Assembly (NCBI GenBank): GCA_964621845.1
Contig: CAZUOL010000058.1
Location: 1 to 12,837 of the forward strand
Source: CAYRKQ01 sp964621845
Lineage (GTDB): Bacteria; Patescibacteriota; Saccharimonadia; Saccharimonadales; UBA7683
Length of the DNA stretch: 12,837 nt
Reading direction: 5' to 3'
Numbering within the stretch: position 1 is the stretch's first letter; every line of letters begins with the position of its first letter. Positions 1-5,936 of the stretch are shown one piece after another. A program made the translations under genes and the position numbers. Under the pieces are notes generated by a model, which was not told the DNA's origin, did not search any database, and saw only the letters and a program-made list of their open reading frames with translations.

Positions 1-168
1 GGTGTTATTAATGAGATTGCTGAATATGCAGTTGAGCTAGCCCATTTAGGAACTATGGCGTGGGATATACACGATACATGGCGTGACCTAGTAGCCAACA
101 CAGTTGGAGCCTTTTCGGCGTGGAGCGTATATTGTTTATTACATTGGTTTCACGCAAAAAAGAAATAG
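1..168 (+). CDS. C-terminal fragment of a small membrane protein (VanZ/YjdF-like)
   Basis: The reading frame is open from the first base to a TAG stop, giving the last 55 residues of a protein that starts outside the window. The fragment has an NEIAEYAVEL stretch, then WDIHDTWRDLVANTVGAFSA, a hydrophobic tryptophan-rich helix and a basic HAKKK tail. The pattern of an NE pair, then D-x-W/x-D-L-x-A-N-x-x-G-A leading into a final transmembrane helix recalls the C-terminal part of small polytopic proteins such as VanZ-like and YjdF (DUF2238) families. The positive tail suggests a cytoplasmic C-terminus. It is followed 48 nt later by a penicillin-binding protein gene on the same strand. VanZ-like proteins have been linked to cell-envelope antibiotic resistance, but the function of this protein cannot be set from one fragment. 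That it is a gene end is fairly sure; the family is a weak call. Confidence 0.6.
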   Translation, partial: GVINEIAEYAVELAHLGTMAWDIHDTWRDLVANTVGAFSAWSVYCLLHWFHAKKK

Positions 169-202
169 TTTTTTTGATATAATTCTTATGATAAGCATGG
201 AG

Positions 203-215
203 TATAATTGAACAT
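203..215 (+). promoter_or_regulatory. Putative leaderless promoter (-10 box) of the PBP gene
   Basis: A perfect TATAAT lies at 203-208 and is followed by exactly 7 nt before the ATG at 216, so transcription would begin at or next to the start codon. No clear -35 is visible at the usual spacing. A second TATAAT at 178-183 would give a short leader containing GGAG (199-202), but that GGAG lies 13 nt from the ATG, which is long for a Shine-Dalgarno. Either or both may be used. Confidence 0.5.
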
Positions 216-2864
216 ATGGCTCAAACGCCAAAGCAAAAAGGATCACTGAAAAAGCCTGCCCACCGAAAGAGTTCGACACAGGTATATACAAATTTGGCGC
301 AAAAAAGACGCATTAAATCCGATCGGAAGTCACGACAAAGAGCAGAATATCTGGCAACTCTACCGAAAGCACGAAGTAAGCGAATTGCACATCGGTTAAG
401 CCCGAAGCGTTTCTTTGCATACTGGTTCTCTAAAGAGGGCGGGCTTATGGCACTCAAAATTGCCGGTGTTGGTCTTGCTGTATTTTTAGTAATGATTCTG
501 GCAATATTTGCCATATTCAGAAAAGACCTCGCCCTGAGCCCTGACAAGCTGGCGCGAAAGCTACAAAGCCGTACCACACAGTTTTACGATAGAACCGGCA
601 CTGTATTGCTCTATGACCTGTACAAAGACCAGCAGCTTACGTTTGTGAAGTCTGACCAAATTTCAAACAATATGAAATACGCCATGGTAGCCATTGAAGA
701 TAAAGATTTCTACAAGCATGGCGGTTTTGACGTGAAAGGTATTGCCCGATCAGCACTTAATAATGCAAGTGGTGGAGGTCGCCAAGGGGCATCTACACTC
801 ACACAGCAACTTGCTCGTGTAGTTATATTGCAAGACAACACAGCAACTGGCCTAGAGGGCTATATGCGTAAGGTGAAGGAACTTATTTTATCAGTTGAGC
901 TTGAGCGCGCATATAGTAAAGATCAGATTTTAAACTTCTACCTCAATTCGGTCGGCTTTGGTGGCACCGCAATTGGGGTTGAATCAGCGTCACAGCGATA
1001 CTTTAATAAGAGCGCAAAAAACCTCACTATCGAAGAAGCGGCTTATATTGCCTCGATCCCACAATCTCCCGTACTATACGATAAATACAACCCTTATTTC
1101 GACGCCAAGCGAGCAGTCGAACGACAACAAACAGTCATTCAATACATGTACGAGCAAGGATATATCACAAAAGAGCAGGCGGCAAAGGCAAAAAAGGTTG
1201 ATATATTAGCCAAAATAAAACCGATGAAAAACCAACAAAATATAAAAGCACCTCACTTTGTGAATGAAATTATAAAGGAGCTTGAGGCAAAATACGGAGC
1301 CGAAAACGTACGCCAAGGTGGATGGCGCATTACCACAACACTTGACTGGAAGGCTCAACAACTTGCAGAAAAAGCCGTAAAAGATAACATCGCGAATGTA
1401 GAGGCACATAACGGTGATAACGCGGCTTTAGTTGCGGTTGATGTTAAAACAAACCAGGTGCTGGCTATGGTTGGTAGCCGTGACTATAGCTATCCAGGTT
1501 ATGGGCAAACAAACGCATCAACTGCACGCTTGCAGTACGGATCGAGCTTTAAACCTTTTGTATACGCTCAGTTATTCGATCAAGGATCATATGGACCGGG
1601 AAGTGTTATACCCGATACACCACAATCATTCAACGGTCGCACAGCGCAAAACTTTGATAACGGCTATCGTGGCAATATATCTATCAGAAGCTCACTGGCT
1701 GAATCTCGTAACTTGCCAGCAATGAAGGCTGCTCAGATTGTTGGCATGGGCAGTGTGATTGATACTGCAAAAAAAGCTGGCGAAACCAGCATTTTGTGCG
1801 TCGAGCAGAGGCCATGCGATGAAGGCTATAAAAATGACCCCTTTATGGCAATAGGTACCGGCACCGTACATCTTGATCAACATACTGCAGCGTATGCGGC
1901 AATGGCACGGGGGTTTGTTGCCAAACCAGAAGCCAAAATACTCAAGATCGAAAAACCAAATGGTGATGTTTTGGATGAATGGAAGGACACCCCAGGCACA
2001 CAACTATTTGAAGATCAGAATCACGGCGATCAAATTCGATACCTTATTTCGAGCATTTTATCTGATGACATTGCCCGATCTCCGACGTTTGGCGCTCGCC
2101 AGCCATGGTTTAACCCACCGAACGTCAAAGTTGCAGTCAAAACTGGTACTACCGATAACCAAAAAGACGGTTGGATGATGGGATACACCCCAAAACTGGC
2201 TGTCGGTGTTTGGGTTGGCAATCACGACGGTACTCCAACTTATATGCATACTGATATAAGTAGCGGGCCCATTTTTGGACAATTTGTGAAAGACGTCCAC
2301 GAACAAGTAATGAGCCAGCCGCAATACGGATGGAAGTCGAATGACTGGTTTGCGCAACCGCAGGGTATTCAGAGACTTTCAGTAGGAGGAAAGTATGACA
2401 TCTTCCAGTCGTGGTTTAGAAAACCAGTAGAAACGAAGAAGCCCTACACTATGGACAAGGTTTCTAAAAAGCTCGCGACAAGCTGTACGCCAGCGGCAGC
2501 AAAAATTGAGATCCAGGTACCCGTTGCAACTGATCCAAAAACCAAGATCAGTGTTGTTGGTACGCCACCCGATGGTTATGACATAAAAAAGAATGACGAC
2601 ATCCACAAGTGTGGCGATAAAAAGCCTAGCATTTCGGCATTCAGTACCGGTTCTGACGGAAGCTTTACCGTTAGCGTGAAGCCTGGTAAATATGCTATAA
2701 AAGAGGTGACTTTCACTGCGAATGGTAAAACAATCAAGGCTGCCCGTAGTGGTAATACCTATAGCGGTAAGGTAAGCAAAAGTGGCAGCTACAATATTAC
2801 AATCCGTGCTATAGATGAAGCCTATTACGAAGCCACCTATACTGACATCATTATCGTCCCCTAA
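216..2864 (+). CDS. Class A penicillin-binding protein (transglycosylase/transpeptidase, PBP1A-type)
   Basis: A bifunctional peptidoglycan synthase of 882 residues: it polymerises lipid II into glycan strands and cross-links stem peptides outside the membrane. Residues 1-75 are a strongly basic cytoplasmic head, and about 79-101 form one transmembrane anchor. The GT51 domain (about 118-300) has EDKDFY (E161, catalytic), GASTLTQQLAR (191-201) and RKVKE with the likely second glutamate E222. The transpeptidase domain (about 400-700) has the three active-site motifs: SSFK at 443-446 with nucleophile S443, SRN at 497-499 and KTGT at 642-645. After about 705 comes a linker and a beta-rich, Ig-like tail (about 800-882). 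Four cysteines at 528, 534, 757 and 799 could form two external disulfides. The start is supported by a TATAAT 7 nt upstream. The gene converges with the PIN-TRAM gene, leaving only 28 nt between the stops. Function is secure; the naming as PBP1A versus another class A PBP is not. Confidence 0.95.
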   Translation: MAQTPKQKGSLKKPAHRKSSTQVYTNLAQKRRIKSDRKSRQRAEYLATLPKARSKRIAHRLSPKRFFAYWFSKEGGLMALKIAGVGLAVFLVMILAIFAIFRKDLALSPDKLARKLQSRTTQFYDRTGTVLLYDLYKDQQLTFVKSDQISNNMKYAMVAIEDKDFYKHGGFDVKGIARSALNNASGGGRQGASTLTQQLARVVILQDNTATGLEGYMRKVKELILSVELERAYSKDQILNFYLNSVGFGGTAIGVESASQRYFNKSAKNLTIEEAAYIASIPQSPVLYDKYNPYFDAKRAVERQQTVIQYMYEQGYITKEQAAKAKKVDILAKIKPMKNQQNIKAPHFVNEIIKELEAKYGAENVRQGGWRITTTLDWKAQQLAEKAVKDNIANVEAHNGDNAALVAVDVKTNQVLAMVGSRDYSYPGYGQTNASTARLQYGSSFKPFVYAQLFDQGSYGPGSVIPDTPQSFNGRTAQNFDNGYRGNISIRSSLAESRNLPAMKAAQIVGMGSVIDTAKKAGETSILCVEQRPCDEGYKNDPFMAIGTGTVHLDQHTAAYAAMARGFVAKPEAKILKIEKPNGDVLDEWKDTPGTQLFEDQNHGDQIRYLISSILSDDIARSPTFGARQPWFNPPNVKVAVKTGTTDNQKDGWMMGYTPKLAVGVWVGNHDGTPTYMHTDISSGPIFGQFVKDVHEQVMSQPQYGWKSNDWFAQPQGIQRLSVGGKYDIFQSWFRKPVETKKPYTMDKVSKKLATSCTPAAAKIEIQVPVATDPKTKISVVGTPPDGYDIKKNDDIHKCGDKKPSISAFSTGSDGSFTVSVKPGKYAIKEVTFTANGKTIKAARSGNTYSGKVSKSGSYNITIRAIDEAYYEATYTDIIIVP

Positions 2865-2892
2865 CAGCTGATTCCATAGAAGCTACAAAAAA

Positions 2893-3588
2893 TTACGAAC
2901 GACGATTTCGAGCGCGTGCAAACATCATTCTACCAGCCGCAGTTTGCAAGTTGCGTGTAAATTCAACTTTAATAACTTTTCCAAGCGAGCTCCCACCACG
3001 TTCTACCACCACCATGGTGCCATCATCTAAGTAGCCGACGCCTTGCGATTTATCTTGGCCCTTTTGTACGATTTTGATTTCAGCGACTTCTCCAGGCAAC
3101 CTACTGGGTCGTAGGTTCTGGGCCAATTCGTTAATATTTAACACTCGTACGCCTTCAATTTCAGCAACTTTAAGTAGATTGTAATCGGTTGTATAGAGCA
3201 TGGAGCCTGTTTTTTTGGCAAGTTTTACTAGTTTTTCGTCAACCCCGGGCTCATCTTTAATGTCATCCGAAACAACACGTACTTCTGCATTACGACTATC
3301 TTGCAGATCCTGTACCACTTGCAAGCCGTAGCGCGCTCGTTCACGCTTGAGGTGATCCGATTTGTCAGCAAGAAGTTGCATTTCGGCTATCACAAAGCGT
3401 GGTATAAGTAGCTCGCCTGGCACAAAGCCAGATTTTACCACCTCAACTACTCGCCCATCCATCAGAGCACTCGTATCGAGCAATACGCGATTGGTAACTC
3501 TCGGCTTGCGACTGCTGAGCAGAAGAAGAACCGTAAACGTGAGTCCCCCAGCGATCAGTATTTCAAAAATAAGTATTGTTTGTAACAT
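2893..3588 (-). CDS. yacL: PIN-TRAM domain membrane protein, YacL-type (putative RNase)
   Basis: A 231-residue protein combining a PIN-fold nuclease domain with a C-terminal TRAM RNA-binding domain. One hydrophobic segment (about 4-24) anchors it. The PIN domain (about 34-155) carries the expected acidic metal-binding residues: D38 in LLDTSALMDGR, E69 in FVIAEM, D117 in GVDEKL and D135 in YTTDYNLL. The TRAM domain follows (about 165-212), with GQDKSQGVGYLDDGTMVVVE. Firmicute YacL is about 360 residues with several N-terminal transmembrane helices, so this is a shortened form that keeps only one. It starts 7 nt after the radA stop with no clear Shine-Dalgarno, which suggests translational coupling. 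In Bacillus, yacL also follows radA, but with disA in between. The nuclease role and RNA substrate are inferred from the family. Confidence 0.88.
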   Translation of the reverse strand: MLQTILIFEILIAGGLTFTVLLLLSSRKPRVTNRVLLDTSALMDGRVVEVVKSGFVPGELLIPRFVIAEMQLLADKSDHLKRERARYGLQVVQDLQDSRNAEVRVVSDDIKDEPGVDEKLVKLAKKTGSMLYTTDYNLLKVAEIEGVRVLNINELAQNLRPSRLPGEVAEIKIVQKGQDKSQGVGYLDDGTMVVVERGGSSLGKVIKVEFTRNLQTAAGRMMFARARNRRS

Positions 3589-3595
3589 AATAGGT

Positions 3596-4939
3596 TCAAC
3601 TTTCTAGGTAAGTATTGAGGGCTTCACGCAGGCTGCCGACAGACTGCAACGAAGCTAGTTTCGTATCTGCTTTAGGGCCGATGGCAAGCCCGAAGCCGAT
3701 GTTTTTGGCTTCTTTCACACGCTTTTCGACTTGAGGTACATGGCGAACTTCACCCGATAAACCAACCTCACCAAATACCACGGCATCTTTTTTGAGTTGC
3801 ATACTTTTGCTCGCAGAGGCAATCGCCATACAGACAGCCAAATCTGCGGCTGGTTCTGTAATTTTAATACCTCCTACTACGTTGATATACACATCCTGTT
3901 CACTTAAATCAAGCTTTGTGCGCCGGGAGAGTACCGCAGTCAATAGGTTCAGCCGGTTCAGATCAAACCCAGAAGCCGCCCGTTTCGGATAACCGAAAGA
4001 AGTACGATTGACCAATGCTTGTACCTCTACCAAAAGGGGACGGGTGCCCTCCATAGCCGCGAGCACAATTGAGCCATCTGCGACTTGTCGTTCCGCAAGC
4101 AACGTTGCTGAAGGATTTGCGACTGGCAAAAGCCCTGCCTCCTTCATTTCGAAAATACCAACTTCAGAAGTAGCTCCGTAACGATTCTTCACTGCTCTGA
4201 GTGTTTTAAATCCGCCATAACGGTCACCCTCTATGTTCATCACTACATCTACGAGGTGTTCGAGAAGCTTGGGTCCAGCGATTGAGCCCTCTTTTGTCAC
4301 ATGGCCAACAATAATAAGCGTGGTACCCGTTTGTTTTGCAACCTGCGAAAGAATATGGGTCGAATTTGTAATCTGACTCACGCTGCCTGGTGCAGAACTT
4401 ATTGCATTCGATGCAATTGTTTGAATCGAGTCTACAAAGACCACATCGTAATTGCTGCTCAAAATAGTTTGAGCTACATCTTCTGTGCTGTTCGAAATCG
4501 AGAGCAAAACATTATTTTTACTATGCGCCACTCGCTTTGCTCGGTCAGTCACCTGCTCTGCCGACTCCTCGCCGCTGACATACAACACCTTCATGCTGTT
4601 ACCAAGGTGAATTGCAATCTGCATAAGCAGTGTGCTCTTGCCAATACCTGGCTGGCCAGCAAGTAGTGTTACGCTCCCTTTTACAAAACCGCCACCGAGC
4701 ACTCTATCGACATCTTCAATGGCTGTTTTTTGACGTTTTACGGTACTTTTTGCACTCGAAGTACCAATAAGGCTCGGTTTTAGCTCACGACCCTTCAGGG
4801 CTGCCGATGTGAGCGATGAGCTAACGGGTAGCTCTTCAATCAGGCTGTTCCAGGCGCCACAATTTGAGCAACGACCCGCCCATTTACTATGCTTAAAGCC
4901 ACACTCTTGGCATACAAATTGTGTTTTTGATTGTGCCAT
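3596..4939 (-). CDS. radA: DNA repair protein RadA (Sms)
   Basis: A RecA-related, DnaB-like ATPase that drives branch migration and processing of recombination intermediates. Numbered from the preferred start (447 residues), the N-terminal zinc finger is C10-x2-C13 and C24-x2-C27. The Walker A motif is GQPGIGKST (95-103, K101), the Walker B is VVFVD (166-170) and the RadA signature KNRFG appears as KNRYG (251-255). A Lon-protease-like C-terminal domain occupies about 270-447 (ADGSIVLAAMEGTRP onward, then EPAADLAVCMAIASA). An in-frame ATG at 4948 would add MSV. I prefer 4939 because MAQSKTQFVCQECG matches the usual RadA N-terminus and because a TATAAT ends 7 nt before it. The gene follows the HExxH protein by 19 nt and precedes the PIN-TRAM gene by 7 nt. 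It is full length with no missing motif. Confidence 0.95.
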   Translation of the reverse strand: MAQSKTQFVCQECGFKHSKWAGRCSNCGAWNSLIEELPVSSSLTSAALKGRELKPSLIGTSSAKSTVKRQKTAIEDVDRVLGGGFVKGSVTLLAGQPGIGKSTLLMQIAIHLGNSMKVLYVSGEESAEQVTDRAKRVAHSKNNVLLSISNSTEDVAQTILSSNYDVVFVDSIQTIASNAISSAPGSVSQITNSTHILSQVAKQTGTTLIIVGHVTKEGSIAGPKLLEHLVDVVMNIEGDRYGGFKTLRAVKNRYGATSEVGIFEMKEAGLLPVANPSATLLAERQVADGSIVLAAMEGTRPLLVEVQALVNRTSFGYPKRAASGFDLNRLNLLTAVLSRRTKLDLSEQDVYINVVGGIKITEPAADLAVCMAIASASKSMQLKKDAVVFGEVGLSGEVRHVPQVEKRVKEAKNIGFGLAIGPKADTKLASLQSVGSLREALNTYLES

Positions 4940-4952
4940 TACACTCATTATA
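4940..4952 (-). promoter_or_regulatory. Putative internal leaderless promoter of radA
   Basis: On the minus strand a perfect TATAAT (4952 to 4947) is followed by 7 nt and then the radA ATG at 4939. The box overlaps the alternative upstream ATG at 4948, so a transcript from this promoter could only use the 4939 start. No good -35 is seen at 16-18 nt. It lies just after the stop of the preceding gene, so radA and the PIN-TRAM gene may be expressed apart from clpC. Confidence 0.45.
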
Positions 4953-4958
4953 ACAGTG

Positions 4959-5915
4959 CTAATAAGCCTTGTAGTGGCTATCGAGTTTTTTTGTCAAATT
5001 ATTCAACTGTGTGATATTGCTGTTAAGCGCAGTAATAAGGGCGTTCATCTCGTCTATGAGCGTCCTGTAGACCTGGACCTGACTGTTATAATTATTCACC
5101 AATTGGTTATAGCCTGGTACGAGCGCGTTATAGGCTTGTACATCAGTATTTCGCAGCTGAGTCATTGTTTGTTGTTGAGCCTGTATTTGGCTGGTCAGTG
5201 ACTTGAGTTGTACCTCATATGCCTCTTTCGTTTGTTGCTTTTCTGCCAGCTGCGCCCGTTGAGTAGCAGCAGCTGCTTCTAGTTTCTTGAAAACAGACCG
5301 ATATTTTTTCGCGTAGGCGACCACGAGAGATCGCTGCGTAAAATATCGCTTGTAGTAGTTTTCGAGCTCAGGCGAAAGGCTCCCGAGCTCGGTACCAAAA
5401 ATTGAATGTATTTCGTTCAATAAAGTGGACTGATCAGCTCCTTTATACAACCTGATGGTTTCTAGCACATCTTTATCAGTTGTTTTTTTAAGCTGAGCCT
5501 GGAGAAGCTCATCAACTGTTGCGCGGTCTCTCGGCGAAAGACGTTCATAGGCGGCATGCAGCAGTTCATGCGCCGCTGTAACTTCACGGACGCCGGTCAG
5601 TTTTTTATCTTTAATATTGTAAATATATATGCGCTGAGCATTATAGCACCCCAAAATGACTGCTTGCTTTTCGATACCACTGCATGATTGATTAAATGTT
5701 TGCGCATCTTGCAGTTCCGTCTGACTGGCATCGTATAAAAAAGTTCCTCTATCCGTAAGCTTCAGCTCATCAGCTATCGCTGACGCAGGCGTCGAAACAT
5801 CTGTCGTGCGTACCACAGCATAGTCTTTTACGTATTGCCGATTCAAGTATAACCATCCACTAAAAAGTGTGAATATAATGACAAACAATGAAAGTGCTGC
5901 TGAACGCTTTCTCAT
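4959..5915 (-). CDS. Membrane-anchored putative zinc metalloprotease (HExxH) with C-terminal coiled coil
   Basis: I do not recognise a named family. The 318-residue protein begins with MRKR and one hydrophobic segment (about 7-24), which predicts a type II anchor or uncleaved signal with the rest outside the membrane. Residues 112-125 contain the zinc-protease helix VTAAHELLHAAYERL, with H116, E117 and H120 as the HExxH set. Downstream, NEIHSIFGTE (167-176) offers E168 as a third zinc ligand, with H170 or E176 as alternatives; the NExxS arrangement recalls gluzincins. C78 and C90 may form a disulfide. From about 195 to the end there is a long glutamine- and asparagine-rich coiled coil. The gene lies 21 nt after clpC and 19 nt before the preferred radA start, so it looks like a member of that transcription unit. 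Family members of this general shape seem common in CPR genomes, but this is recollection. Protease activity is inferred from motifs; a substrate or cell-envelope role is unknown. Confidence 0.85.
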   Translation of the reverse strand: MRKRSAALSLFVIIFTLFSGWLYLNRQYVKDYAVVRTTDVSTPASAIADELKLTDRGTFLYDASQTELQDAQTFNQSCSGIEKQAVILGCYNAQRIYIYNIKDKKLTGVREVTAAHELLHAAYERLSPRDRATVDELLQAQLKKTTDKDVLETIRLYKGADQSTLLNEIHSIFGTELGSLSPELENYYKRYFTQRSLVVAYAKKYRSVFKKLEAAAATQRAQLAEKQQTKEAYEVQLKSLTSQIQAQQQTMTQLRNTDVQAYNALVPGYNQLVNNYNSQVQVYRTLIDEMNALITALNSNITQLNNLTKKLDSHYKAY

Positions 5916-5930
5916 GATTCTATACTATCA
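5916..5930 (-). promoter_or_regulatory. Possible extended -10 promoter of the HExxH protein gene
   Basis: On the minus strand TGA-TAGTAT (5930 to 5922) reads as an extended -10 with a 4/6 hexamer match, ending 6 nt before the ATG at 5915. No -35 is evident. The spacing fits the leaderless pattern seen at other genes here, but the hexamer is weak and the gene could simply be read through from clpC. Confidence 0.3.
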
Positions 5931-5936
5931 TGGTGC

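Noticed and set aside
958..2606. Alternative frames on both strands within the PBP gene
   Set aside because: The PBP frame has all catalytic motifs and full length. The others have no recognisable domains or start signals.
2865..2892. Possible bidirectional terminator between the convergent PBP and PIN-TRAM genes
   Set aside because: Only a 4-bp AGCT/AGCT stem is present and no T-run sits in the right place after it on either strand.
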